Origin: an uncultured Carnobacterium sp.
GTDB lineage: Bacteria > Bacillota > Bacilli > Lactobacillales > Aerococcaceae
Length of the DNA stretch: 8,267 nt
Assembly (NCBI GenBank): GCA_937967765.1
Contig: CALCML010000340.1
Location: 1 to 8,267, forward strand
Direction of reading: 5' to 3'
The position numbers were made by a program, and so were the translations under genes. A model generated the notes under the pieces. The model worked only from the letters and a program-made list of their open reading frames with translations, was not told the origin of the DNA and ran no database searches. This document shows, one piece after another, positions 1 through 6,615 of this stretch; positions within the stretch are counted from its first letter, which is position 1; each line of letters begins with the position of its first letter.

Positions 1-671
1 CCTAGTGAACATGGAAGATATCCACTTTTCTCTAACAACTCCACTTCTTGTTCTTCGATGCCACCTTCAGGACCAAAGACAAAAATGACACGCTCATTTT
101 CCTGTAATGACTGTAAACTCTTAACGAGCTGAAGACTTTCTCCAACCTTGGCAGATTCTTCATAAGCAATTAACTTTTGTTCGAAATCCGAAGTGTAACT
201 AGCCAATTCTTTTAATGTCATCACACTTGTCACATGTGGGACTTTGAGGCGATGCGATTGTTCGCTCGCTTCTTCGGCAATCTTTTGAAGACGTTCAATC
301 TTCTTATCTACCTTATCACCAGTCCATTTAACTACGTTTCGTGTCATCGAAAGCGGAATAATTTCACTCACGGCAAGTTCTGTTGCCTTTTGAACAATCC
401 AATCGAGTTTATCTCCTTTTGAGAGCCCCACTGCAATCGTAACCGATACAGGAAGTTCTACTTTTTGCTCCAAAAGTTCAACCACTTTCACTTCAAATGG
501 CTCTAATTCCATCACTTCAACGATGGCTAATTGACTTGCATCATCCACGACTTCAAATTGTTCTCCCACACGAACGCGCATTACCTTTTTCAGTTGATGC
601 ACTTGTTCTTTGGAGAACTGTAGCGAATGCGTCGTTTCACTAACGTTTCCTTTTACAAAATACCGTTGCAT
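1..671 (-). CDS. rsmE: 16S rRNA (uracil1498-N3)-methyltransferase RsmE, partial (C-terminus off the left edge)
   Basis: RsmE uses S-adenosylmethionine to methylate N3 of U1498 in helix 44 of 16S rRNA, acting on the assembled 30S subunit; it is a SPOUT-class (knotted) methyltransferase. I translated the minus strand from the ATG at 671-669. It begins MQRYFVKGNV, as usual for the family's N-terminal PUA-like domain, and then shows KATELAVSEIIPL (about residues 95-107), EASEQSHR (about 134-141) and GPEGG (200-204), all typical of the SPOUT domain. The frame stays open to base 1, giving 223 full codons. It stops just short of the family's C-terminal knot motif, so roughly 25 residues should lie outside the window. 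The ATG overlaps the prmA stop by one base (TAATG), with an AAAGGA about 9 nt upstream inside prmA, so translation is probably coupled. Family assignment is firm; the exact activity is inferred from homologues. Confidence 0.93.
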   Translation of the reverse strand, partial: MQRYFVKGNVSETTHSLQFSKEQVHQLKKVMRVRVGEQFEVVDDASQLAIVEVMELEPFEVKVVELLEQKVELPVSVTIAVGLSKGDKLDWIVQKATELAVSEIIPLSMTRNVVKWTGDKVDKKIERLQKIAEEASEQSHRLKVPHVTSVMTLKELASYTSDFEQKLIAYEESAKVGESLQLVKSLQSLQENERVIFVFGPEGGIEEQEVELLEKSGYLPCSL

Positions 672-1615
672 TATTCAACATCCTTTTTCATTACAAAGCA
701 GTTCCACTCTTTCATCGTCATACGTTCAACGAGTTTGAATCCTGCTTTTTCATATGCTTCTTGTACTTCTTTTGCCTTTGATTCGATAATACCTGATAAA
801 ATTAATGTTCCATTCTCGTTCAAGTTACGGTAAGCATCTTCAGGCATTTGAACTAAAATCTCCGCTAAAATATTCGCCACAATTAAATCACTCTTTTGGT
901 CTACACCAACGAGTAAGTTATTTTCATAAACATCGATTGCCCCAATCGTTGGGTTCAATGCAATGTTTTCTTTCGCTACACGTGTAGCCATCTCATCAAT
1001 ATCAAAGGCCGTCACACGTCCAGCTCCTAAGAGTTTAGAAGCGATACTTAGTACTCCAGAACCTGTACCAACGTCTAGCACACTTTCACCGCCACGAATC
1101 GTTTGTTCAAGGGCTGTGAGTGAGAGCTGTGTCGTTGGGTGTGTTCCTGTCCCGAACGCAAGTCCTGGATCTAATTCAATTAAGAGTTCATCTTCTTGTT
1201 CTTTTTCATAATCAACCCAACTAGGAACAACTGTTAAATAGCGTGTCACACGTACTGGGAAGTAGTATTGCTTCCATGCCGTTGCCCAGTCCTCTTCTCC
1301 AACTTCACTAACACGAACGGTTAAAGGTCCAGTTTGTAGACCGTAGCTTTCAAGTTCTTTCAATTGTTCGTCTAATTGCGTTTTGGCTTTTTCAGTCCAT
1401 TGGCTTGGTTGGAAGTAGCCTTTCACAATCACGGTATCTGTTTCGTATAAGTCTTTTTGTTGCACTTTCAACCATTCTAATTGTTCATCTGTTAATTGGT
1501 AATAGTCTTGAGGGTCATCGATAGAGACTCCTTTTGATCCTAAATCAATTAAAATCGAACTTACGACTTCGACACTCTCAGAATGCGTATTTACTGTGAC
1601 TTCTAACCAGTTCAT
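671..1615 (-). CDS. prmA: Ribosomal protein L11 methyltransferase PrmA
   Basis: PrmA is a cytoplasmic SAM-dependent enzyme that methylates amino groups of ribosomal protein L11 (trimethylation in E. coli). The 314-residue length is typical of the Firmicute form. Residues 1-110 match the L11-recognition region (starts MNWLEVTVNT). DPGLAFGTGTHPTT lies at 149-162, the SAM-binding motif I DVGTGSG at 181-187, and the NIL motif of the family at 248-250, so the Rossmann-like domain is complete. The ATG at 1615 has an AAGAGGG ribosome binding site about 5 nt upstream, and no better in-frame start lies above it. It is the first gene of an operon with rsmE, whose ATG overlaps its stop; the same pairing is common in Firmicutes. 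A TATAAT on the minus strand at 1649-1654 suggests a short leader. Nothing looks broken. Confidence 0.96.
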   Translation of the reverse strand: MNWLEVTVNTHSESVEVVSSILIDLGSKGVSIDDPQDYYQLTDEQLEWLKVQQKDLYETDTVIVKGYFQPSQWTEKAKTQLDEQLKELESYGLQTGPLTVRVSEVGEEDWATAWKQYYFPVRVTRYLTVVPSWVDYEKEQEDELLIELDPGLAFGTGTHPTTQLSLTALEQTIRGGESVLDVGTGSGVLSIASKLLGAGRVTAFDIDEMATRVAKENIALNPTIGAIDVYENNLLVGVDQKSDLIVANILAEILVQMPEDAYRNLNENGTLILSGIIESKAKEVQEAYEKAGFKLVERMTMKEWNCFVMKKDVE

Positions 1616-1648
1616 GTTAACCCTCTTCTTTACTTGTATTTTTTAAAA

Positions 1649-1654
1649 ATTATA
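1649..1654 (-). promoter_or_regulatory. Likely -10 box of the prmA-rsmE promoter
   Basis: The minus strand has a perfect TATAAT about 34 nt upstream of the prmA ATG, which would give a leader of roughly 27 nt. No good -35 box lies at 16-18 nt spacing (the hexamers there are TAGTTA-like). The region is AT-rich, so this is a plausible call by position rather than a strong one. Confidence 0.4.
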
Positions 1655-1695
1655 ACAAATTTCATTAAAAATAACTAAAAATAACCCTATCCTAT

Positions 1696-1724
1696 TTGTA
1701 TTTTTGCATGGATTTTAGTATCAT
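1696..1724 (+). promoter_or_regulatory. Probable sigma-A promoter of gpsB
   Basis: TTGTAT (1696-1701) and TATCAT (1719-1724) are separated by exactly 17 nt, each close to the sigma-A consensus. Transcription would start near 1731, leaving a leader of about 50 nt before the gpsB ATG. It is divergent from the prmA promoter, and the two -10 boxes lie about 65 bp apart. It is a pattern match only, in AT-rich DNA. Confidence 0.4.
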
Positions 1725-1780
1725 TAAGAAGATAAATTAATTAATGACTATTTGACAGATTAAAAAAGGGGAAAGCAATT

Positions 1781-2194
1781 ATGGCACGTATTTCATTAAG
1801 TACAAAAGATATTTTACAAAAACAATTCAAACGCTCATTCAGAGGTTTCGACATTGAAGAAGTCGATGCATTTTTAGATTTAATTATTCGTGATTATGAC
1901 ACATTCCAAAAAGAAATTAGCTTCCTACAAGCTGAAAACGAACGCTTATTAACAAAAGTAGATGAACTCTCACGTCAAGCTACTGTTTCTAAAACAAACC
2001 GTTCAAGCAATGTATCTTCATCAGGAGTTACAAACTTTGATATCTTAAAACGTTTATCAAACTTAGAAAAACACGTTTTCGATTCTAAATTAGAAGAAGA
2101 CAGCTACTCTTCTCCTTCTCAAGATGTTGCAGAAGACGATGATGATTTCTACAAAACACGCGTGATTACACCAGTACGCGACAATAACTATTAA
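1781..2194 (+). CDS. gpsB: Cell-division regulator GpsB (DivIVA-like) with a long acidic C-terminal tail
   Basis: GpsB is a cytoplasmic, membrane-associated adaptor that binds penicillin-binding proteins and division proteins and helps switch wall synthesis between septum and side wall. The 137-residue product has the DivIVA-type N-terminal domain (residues 1 to about 65): the membrane-contact and protein-binding region KRSFRGFDIEEVDAF (17-31) followed by a coiled coil. A polar linker (about 66-83) follows, then the family's C-terminal oligomerisation helix starting NFDILKRLSNLEKHVF (85-100). Homologues such as B. subtilis GpsB end close to this point at about 98 residues; here some 30 further residues follow, including an EDDDD run (118-122) and ending near VITPVRDNNY. 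The ATG has AGGGGA 8 nt upstream. It is followed by rnpB and rlmL, the usual Firmicute order. DivIVA itself is unlikely, because the protein is short and carries the GpsB-type C-terminal helix. Confidence 0.95.
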   Translation: MARISLSTKDILQKQFKRSFRGFDIEEVDAFLDLIIRDYDTFQKEISFLQAENERLLTKVDELSRQATVSKTNRSSNVSSSGVTNFDILKRLSNLEKHVFDSKLEEDSYSSPSQDVAEDDDDFYKTRVITPVRDNNY

Positions 2195-2212
2195 TATATC
2201 AAATCTGATATA
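2195..2212. repeat. Perfect 7-bp inverted repeat between gpsB and rnpB
   Basis: TATATCA (2195-2201) and TGATATA (2206-2212) are exact reverse complements with a 4-nt spacer, starting directly after the gpsB stop codon. The stem is all A/T except one C-G pair. The nearest T-run (2219-2224) is several bases away, so a classical terminator is unlikely. Its right arm overlaps the candidate rnpB extended -10 element, so it could be a weak terminator, a regulatory site or chance. Confidence 0.4.
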
Positions 2213-2214
2213 AC
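2206..2214 (+). promoter_or_regulatory. Candidate extended -10 promoter of rnpB
   Basis: TGATATAAC fits the extended -10 form TGnTATAAT with one mismatch, and it sits about 17 nt before the first paired base of the RNase P RNA. Extended -10 promoters can work with poor -35 boxes, and the hexamer 17 nt upstream (AACTAT) is indeed poor. Transcription would begin near 2221, slightly before the expected mature 5' end. Transcription could also come through from gpsB. Confidence 0.3.
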
Positions 2215-2227
2215 GAACTTTTTTAAA

Positions 2228-2605
2228 TTTAGTAAACTTTGAGTAATCGCGGCATTAATTTGCTGAGGAAAGTCCATGCTCGCACAGGCTGAGATGCTTG
2301 TAGTGATCGTGCTTAGCGAAACAATAAGCTAAGGCAACTTTAGGTTGACGGCAGAAAAACGAGCTACGGCAATGCTATGCTCTAGTATTCTTGAAAGTGC
2401 CACAGTGACGAAGCAATTTTGGAAACGGAATTGGTGGAACGCGGTAAACCCCTCGAGCGAGCAACCCAAACTTATGGTAGGGGCACTCTTATTAGGAAAT
2501 GAACGAAAAAAGAGACACATTATGTGTAGACAGATGATTACTGAAATTTAATAGATCCTGCTATTAAATGGAACAGAACATGGCTTACAGAAGTTTACTT
2601 CAGGA
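2228..2605 (+). ncRNA. rnpB: RNase P RNA, Bacillus type (type B)
   Basis: This is the catalytic RNA of RNase P, which with the small protein RnpA cleaves 5' leaders from pre-tRNAs. The universally conserved blocks appear in order: GAGGAAAGTCC (2265-2275) followed by ATGCTCGCAC, GAAAGTGCCACAGTGACGAAG (2393-2413), GGAACGCGGTAAACCCCTCG (2437-2456), and ACAGAACATGGCTTACAG (2573-2590). Helix P1 is visible as AGTAAACTT (2231-2239) pairing perfectly with AAGTTTACT (2591-2599), which sets the ends to within a few bases. A 9-bp hairpin ATTTAATAG/CTATTAAAT (2546-2569) near the 3' end fits the P19 position, and the overall wording follows the B. subtilis molecule. The length of about 375 nt is normal for type B. 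It lies between gpsB and rlmL, the usual place in Firmicutes. No protein gene should be called here even though open frames exist. Confidence 0.96.
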
Positions 2606-2620
2606 TTTTAGCGAATTGTA

Positions 2621-2652
2621 AGGAGTGTGGCCTTGTGTCCACTCCTCTTTTT
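2621..2652 (+). terminator. Intrinsic terminator after rnpB
   Basis: AGGAGTG (2621-2627) pairs with CACTCCT (2640-2646) around a 12-nt loop, followed by CTTTTT. It lies about 15-20 nt beyond the mature 3' end of RNase P RNA and ends only 19 nt before the rlmL ATG. The stem can alternatively pair as AGGAGT plus GG with a two-base bulge. Some read-through is needed if rlmL is to be expressed from upstream. Confidence 0.75.
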
Positions 2653-2671
2653 ACGAATAAAGGAGAAATCT

Positions 2672-3820
2672 ATGACAAAATATAAATTAGTAGCAACTGC
2701 TGCTGCAGGGATTGAAGCTCTTGTTGGTAAAGAATTACGCAACATGGGTTACGAAGTTCAAGTAGAAAACGGCAAAGCCTTCTTTGAAGGTGACGATTAC
2801 GATATCGCCCGCACCAATATTTGGCTTCGTACAGCCGACCGTATCAAAATCATTATGGGACAATTCACTGCAAAAACATTCGACTCGCTCTTTGAACAAA
2901 CAAAGGCGATTCCTTGGGAGAAAATTCTTCCAGTCGATGCGGAATTCCCAGTATCTGGTAAATCTGTGAAATCTACTCTTCACAGTGTTCCTAACTGCCA
3001 ATCCATCGTTAAAAAAGCGATTGTGAATCGTTTAAGCGAGGCTTACCACCGTCGTACTCACTTACCTGAGACTGGTGCCCTCTATCCTATCGAAGTGGCC
3101 ATTTTAAAAGATGTAGTTACACTTACGATTGATACAAGTGGAACTAGCCTCTTCAAGCGTGGTTACCGTACTGAAAAAGGTGGCGCGCCACTTAAAGAAA
3201 ACATGGCTGCTGCTCTTGTGATGCTTACAAGTTGGTATCCTGACAAACCATTCTACGACCCAACTTGCGGTTCTGGAACTATCCCAATTGAAGCGGCTCT
3301 TATCGGTAAGAATATTGCTCCTGGTTTGAATCGTTCATTTGCCGCTGAAAAATGGACTTTCTTTACCCCTGGTGTCTTCGATAAAGTCAGAGAAGAAGCT
3401 AGAAAAGAAATTCGCACTGACCTTCAACTCGATATTCTTGGTGCCGATATCGATGGCTCTATGATTGAAATTGCGAAACAAAATGCGATTAAAGCAGGTG
3501 TCGCTGATCAAATTGAATTCAAACAAATGCAATTGAAGGACTTCCGTACTAAGAAAGAAAATGGAATTATCGTGGCAAACCCACCATACGGAGACCGTCT
3601 TCTTTCTGAAGAACAAGCTCAAGCCATCTATAAACAAATGGGTGAAACGTATGCTCCACTGACAACTTGGAGTAAGTACATCTTAACAAGCGACTTAACG
3701 TTCGAAGATCATTACGGACAAAAAGCGACGAAGAAACGCAAACTCTATAACGGTGCCATCCGTACCGACTACTTCCAATTCTGGGGAGTTAGAAAACGCC
3801 GCGTTCAAGATGACAAATAA
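2672..3820 (+). CDS. rlmL: 23S rRNA guanine-N2 methyltransferase, RlmL/YpsC family (THUMP domain)
   Basis: The product (382 residues) belongs to the THUMP-domain SAM-dependent methyltransferases (UPF0020 family) related to the N-terminal half of E. coli RlmL, which makes m2G2445 in 23S rRNA; the Firmicute YpsC-type protein is the short, unfused form. An N-terminal ferredoxin-like/THUMP RNA-binding region spans about residues 1-155 (starts MTKYKLVATAAAG). The methylase domain carries the SAM motif DPTCGSG (196-202) and the catalytic NPPYG (303-307), the latter typical of enzymes that methylate exocyclic amino groups. The start at 2672 is preferred because AAAGGAG lies 6 nt upstream; a GTG at 2627 in the same frame falls in the left arm of the rnpB terminator. 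It is third in the conserved gpsB-rnpB-rlmL order. Family is certain; the exact target base is inferred from homology. Confidence 0.93.
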   Translation: MTKYKLVATAAAGIEALVGKELRNMGYEVQVENGKAFFEGDDYDIARTNIWLRTADRIKIIMGQFTAKTFDSLFEQTKAIPWEKILPVDAEFPVSGKSVKSTLHSVPNCQSIVKKAIVNRLSEAYHRRTHLPETGALYPIEVAILKDVVTLTIDTSGTSLFKRGYRTEKGGAPLKENMAAALVMLTSWYPDKPFYDPTCGSGTIPIEAALIGKNIAPGLNRSFAAEKWTFFTPGVFDKVREEARKEIRTDLQLDILGADIDGSMIEIAKQNAIKAGVADQIEFKQMQLKDFRTKKENGIIVANPPYGDRLLSEEQAQAIYKQMGETYAPLTTWSKYILTSDLTFEDHYGQKATKKRKLYNGAIRTDYFQFWGVRKRRVQDDK

Positions 3821-3826
3821 AACACA

Positions 3827-3864
3827 AAAAACGCAATGGACTTTTGTCCATTGCGTTTTCTTTT
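3827..3864. terminator. Bidirectional terminator between convergent rlmL and clpB
   Basis: AAAACGCAATGGAC (3828-3841) and GTCCATTGCGTTTT (3846-3859) are perfect reverse complements with a TTTT loop. On the plus strand the stem is followed by CTTTT; on the minus strand the A-rich left flank gives a U-run. The rlmL stop is 8 bases upstream and the clpB stop lies at 3870-3872, so one hairpin can serve both genes. Confidence 0.92.
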
Positions 3865-3869
3865 ACCTA

Positions 3870-6476
3870 TTATTCATTCTTTCCGATAACTTCAAATGTC
3901 ACATGATCAATTCCTAAATCACATTTCACTTGGTCACCTGGAAGGATGCTTGCACGGATGATTTCTTTAGCAAGTGGTGTTTCAATTTCACGTTGGATGT
4001 AACGCGCAATTGGACGAGCACCATATACTGGATTATATGCATTGTCTGCAATCCAATCTTTCAATTCATCTGTGAAGCTTAAGACGATTTCTTGATCTTC
4101 CACACGAACTGCTAATTGGTTCAACATCTTCGTAATGATACCACGAATGTTGTCTTTAGAAAGCGGTGTGAAGAAGATTGTTTCGTCGATACGGTTTAAG
4201 AACTCTGGTTTGAAGGTTGCTTTTAGGACACCTTCTACTGCTCTACGAGTTTCTTCGTCGATTGTATCGCCTTGTGTTTCAAGCAAGAATTGTGAACCGA
4301 TATTACTTGTCATAATCATCACTGTATTCTTGAAGTCTACTACTCGTCCTTTAGAATCTGTTAAGCGTCCATCGTCTAATACTTGTAATAAGATATTAAA
4401 TACATCTGGATGAGCTTTTTCAATTTCATCTAAAAGAACGATTGTATATGGATTACGACGAACAGCTTCTGTTAATTGGCCTCCTTCTTCATATCCAACA
4501 TATCCTGGAGGAGCTCCCACTAAACGAGACACTGAATGTTTTTCCATATATTCACTCATGTCGATACGAACCATATGGTCTTCTGAGTCGAATAAATCTT
4601 CTGCCAGAGCTTTCGCAAGTTCTGTCTTACCAACCCCTGTAGGTCCAAGGAATAAGAAGCTTCCGATTGGTCGACTAGGATTTTGTAAACCTGCACGAGA
4701 ACGAAGTACTGCTGAAGCGACTTTTTGTACGGCTTCATCTTGACCGATGACACGTTCATGAAGAATATCTTCTAAGTGAAGAAGTTTTTCACGTTCGCCT
4801 TCCATTAATTTAGTTACTGGAATACCTGTCAAGCGGCCCACTACTCGAGCGATTTCTTCTGACGTTACTGATTCTTGAACGAGACGTTGTGAAGTTTCAG
4901 CATTTGCTTTGTTTTGGTCTTCTAATTCTTTCAACTCATGTTCAAGAGCTGGAATACGTCCATGGCGAAGTTCAGCAGCTTTTTCAAGATTGTAGTCTGC
5001 TTCTGCTTGTTCTAATTCACGTTTAGCATGGTCGATTTCTTCACGTTTATTACGGATTTTATTGACTTCTTCTTTTTCGATTTCCCATTTCATTTTGAGG
5101 TTATTCGCTTTTTCACGTTGTTCCGCTAATTCCTCTTGTAAAATAGCAAGTCGTTTTTGAGAAGCGTCATCTTTCTCCATCTTCAACGCTTGTTCTTCGA
5201 TTTCAAGTTGCATCAAACGACGAGTGACTGCATCTAATTCTGTTGGCATTGAGTTCATTTCAACACGAATCGTAGCACAGGCTTCATCGACTAAGTCAAT
5301 CGCTTTATCTGGCAAGAATCTGTCAGTTATATAACGGTTTGATAAAGTCGCAGCAGCAACTAACGCACTGTCGTGAATATTTACACTGTGGTGGATTTCG
5401 AAACGTTCTTTCAATCCACGAAGAATTGAAATCGTATCTTCAACAGTTGGTTCTTGAACAAGTACTTTTTGGAAACGACGTTCTAACGCTTTGTCTTTTT
5501 CCATGTTTTCACGGTATTCGTCAAGAGTTGTAGCACCAATACAATGTAATTCACCACGAGCCAACATTGGTTTTAGTAAGTTACCGGCATCCATTGAGCC
5601 TTCTGTCTTACCAGCACCAACAATTGTGTGGATTTCATCGATAAATAAGATGATGCGTCCTTCTGATTTTGTTACTTCTTTAAGAACGGCTTTCAAACGT
5701 TCTTCGAATTCACCACGGTATTTTGCCCCCGCGATTAAAGCCCCCATATCTAATGAGTAAATTAATTTATCTTTTAAGTTTTCTGGTACGTCTTTTTTAA
5801 CGATACGTTGAGCTAATCCCTCAACGATTGCTGTTTTACCAACACCAGGTTCCCCGATTAAGACAGGGTTATTTTTTGTTTTACGAGATAAAATACGAAT
5901 CACATCTCGAATTTCTTCGTCACGTCCAATCACTGGATCTTGTTTACCAGATTGAACAGCTTCGTTTAAATTACGTGCATATTTTGATAATGCTTCATAT
6001 TGTTCTTCTTGATTTTGACTAGTCACACGTTCTCCCCCTCTTAGCTCTTCAATACGAGCTCTCAAATTTTCTTTTGTTACGTGATGTTGTACTAAATAAC
6101 GAGTCAACGGATGATTTTGTAATTCCATCAACGCAAGTACAACTACCTCTGTAGATAAGTAATCGTCTTTAAAGCTTTCTCTAATCTTTTCAGCTTCTGT
6201 AAAAAGTCGATATAAGTTTTGACTCATACTTTGACCATATTGGACATTTTGTCCTTCCACTACAGAAATACGGTCTAATTCTTTATCAATTAATTCCTCA
6301 AATTCTTTGTCATTCACTTGTAGATCACTATATAAATTTCTAGCAAAGTGATTTGGTTCCATAAATACTTTCCATAAATGAGGAATATCAATTTCTTGAT
6401 GTTTACGTACCATCGCAATTTGTTGCGCTTGGCCTAATGCTTGTTGCATTGTTGTAGTCATTTTTTCAATATTCAT
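3870..6476 (-). CDS. clpB: ATP-dependent chaperone (disaggregase) ClpB
   Basis: ClpB is a cytosolic hexameric AAA+ machine that, with DnaK, pulls polypeptides out of aggregates after heat or other stress. All parts are present in the 868 residues: N-terminal substrate domain (about 1-145), first AAA+ module with Walker A GEPGVGKT (208-215), pore loop KYRGEFE (252-258), Walker B LFIDEIH (277-283) and arginines in LERRFQKV (331-338). The coiled-coil middle domain that marks ClpB rather than ClpC/ClpA spans about 405-530. The second AAA+ module has GPTGVGKT (611-618), pore loop GYVGY (658-662) and [10 protein letters not shown] (680-689). No ClpP-binding IGF/IGL loop is seen, as expected. The ATG at 6476 is chosen because AAGGAGG lies 7 nt upstream of it; the in-frame ATG at 6482 begins only one base after the GGAGG. 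The gene stands alone behind a CtsR-type promoter. Confidence 0.97.
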   Translation of the reverse strand: MNIEKMTTTMQQALGQAQQIAMVRKHQEIDIPHLWKVFMEPNHFARNLYSDLQVNDKEFEELIDKELDRISVVEGQNVQYGQSMSQNLYRLFTEAEKIRESFKDDYLSTEVVVLALMELQNHPLTRYLVQHHVTKENLRARIEELRGGERVTSQNQEEQYEALSKYARNLNEAVQSGKQDPVIGRDEEIRDVIRILSRKTKNNPVLIGEPGVGKTAIVEGLAQRIVKKDVPENLKDKLIYSLDMGALIAGAKYRGEFEERLKAVLKEVTKSEGRIILFIDEIHTIVGAGKTEGSMDAGNLLKPMLARGELHCIGATTLDEYRENMEKDKALERRFQKVLVQEPTVEDTISILRGLKERFEIHHSVNIHDSALVAAATLSNRYITDRFLPDKAIDLVDEACATIRVEMNSMPTELDAVTRRLMQLEIEEQALKMEKDDASQKRLAILQEELAEQREKANNLKMKWEIEKEEVNKIRNKREEIDHAKRELEQAEADYNLEKAAELRHGRIPALEHELKELEDQNKANAETSQRLVQESVTSEEIARVVGRLTGIPVTKLMEGEREKLLHLEDILHERVIGQDEAVQKVASAVLRSRAGLQNPSRPIGSFLFLGPTGVGKTELAKALAEDLFDSEDHMVRIDMSEYMEKHSVSRLVGAPPGYVGYEEGGQLTEAVRRNPYTIVLLDEIEKAHPDVFNILLQVLDDGRLTDSKGRVVDFKNTVMIMTSNIGSQFLLETQGDTIDEETRRAVEGVLKATFKPEFLNRIDETIFFTPLSKDNIRGIITKMLNQLAVRVEDQEIVLSFTDELKDWIADNAYNPVYGARPIARYIQREIETPLAKEIIRASILPGDQVKCDLGIDHVTFEVIGKNE

Positions 6477-6492
6477 CTTCATTCCTCCTTTT

Positions 6493-6506
6493 GTGGTCTC
6501 CTGACC
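6493..6506 (-). repeat. Small hairpin in the clpB leader
   Basis: Read on the minus strand, TGGTC-AGGA-GACCA is a perfect 5-bp inverted repeat between the predicted transcription start (near 6508) and the ribosome binding site (6484-6490). Its GGTCAGG resembles the degenerate CtsR-type heptad found upstream. It may form a 5'-end RNA hairpin or be part of an operator; function unknown. Confidence 0.35.
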
Positions 6507-6514
6507 ATGATTTA

Positions 6515-6543
6515 AGTATACACCATTAGTCAGGAAAGGTCAA
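6515..6543 (-). promoter_or_regulatory. Sigma-A promoter of clpB
   Basis: On the minus strand, TTGACC (plus coordinates 6538-6543) and TATACT (6515-6520) are separated by exactly 17 nt, which is close to the ideal sigma-A promoter. Transcription should start near 6508, giving a leader of about 32 nt to the preferred ATG at 6476. The -35 box lies inside a degenerate CtsR-like element and just downstream of a perfect one, which suggests repression by occlusion. Confidence 0.85.
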
Positions 6544-6544
6544 T
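6528..6544 (+). promoter_or_regulatory. Degenerate second CtsR-like heptad repeat over the clpB -35 box
   Basis: On the plus strand, AGTCAGG-AAA-GGTCAAT has the heptad spacing of a CtsR box (RGTCAAA-NAN-RGTCAAA) but three mismatches, two in the first heptad and one in the second. It points opposite to the perfect box and covers the clpB -35 hexamer. It may be a lower-affinity CtsR site, though part of the match is forced by the TTGAC of the promoter itself. Confidence 0.4.
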
Positions 6545-6551
6545 AATTTTA

Positions 6552-6568
6552 TTTGACTTTTTTTGACT
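6552..6568 (-). promoter_or_regulatory. CtsR operator upstream of clpB
   Basis: The minus strand reads AGTCAAA-AAA-AGTCAAA, an exact match to the direct heptad repeat recognised by CtsR, the repressor of class III heat-shock genes (clp genes) in low-GC Firmicutes. It ends 8 bp upstream of the clpB -35 box. No CIRCE element (the HrcA site) is seen nearby, so clpB here is probably under CtsR alone. ctsR itself is not in the window. Confidence 0.88.
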
Positions 6569-6580
6569 TTAATAAATATT

Positions 6581-6610
6581 TAAAAAATCAGCCACAACTG
6601 TGACTGATTT
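6581..6610 (-). terminator. Intrinsic terminator of the SUMF1-like gene
   Basis: On the minus strand an 11-bp stem (6600-6610 pairing with 6585-6595, one T-G wobble) closes an AGTT loop and runs into a T-rich stretch. It starts 5 bases after the stop codon of the upstream gene and ends just before the CtsR operator, so it insulates clpB from read-through. Confidence 0.85.
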
Positions 6611-6615
6611 CATCA

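Noticed and set aside
1752..1757. Perfect TTGACA as a -35 box for gpsB
   Set aside because: It lies only 23 nt before the ATG; a -10 at proper spacing would fall on the start codon region, where nothing suitable is seen.
2345..2551. 68-codon plus-strand open frame, and a minus-strand frame at 2329-2520
   Set aside because: Both lie entirely inside the RNase P RNA gene, whose conserved blocks explain the sequence; neither has a ribosome binding site.
2627..2671. Upstream GTG start that would add 15 residues to rlmL
   Set aside because: It falls inside the rnpB terminator hairpin, lacks a well-spaced ribosome binding site, and the added residues do not fit the family; the ATG at 2672 has AAAGGAG at 6 nt.
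3335..3637. 100-codon minus-strand open frame inside rlmL
   Set aside because: It lies antisense to the catalytic domain of rlmL, has no recognisable motif, and is expected by chance in this codon usage.
5491..5760. Plus-strand open frames antisense to clpB (also 4135-4413 and 4442-4642)
   Set aside because: They are antisense shadows of a strongly conserved gene with no ribosome binding site or family resemblance.
6477..6615. CIRCE element (HrcA site) upstream of clpB
   Set aside because: I looked for TTAGCACTC-N9-GAGTGCTAA and saw neither arm; only CtsR-type sites are present.
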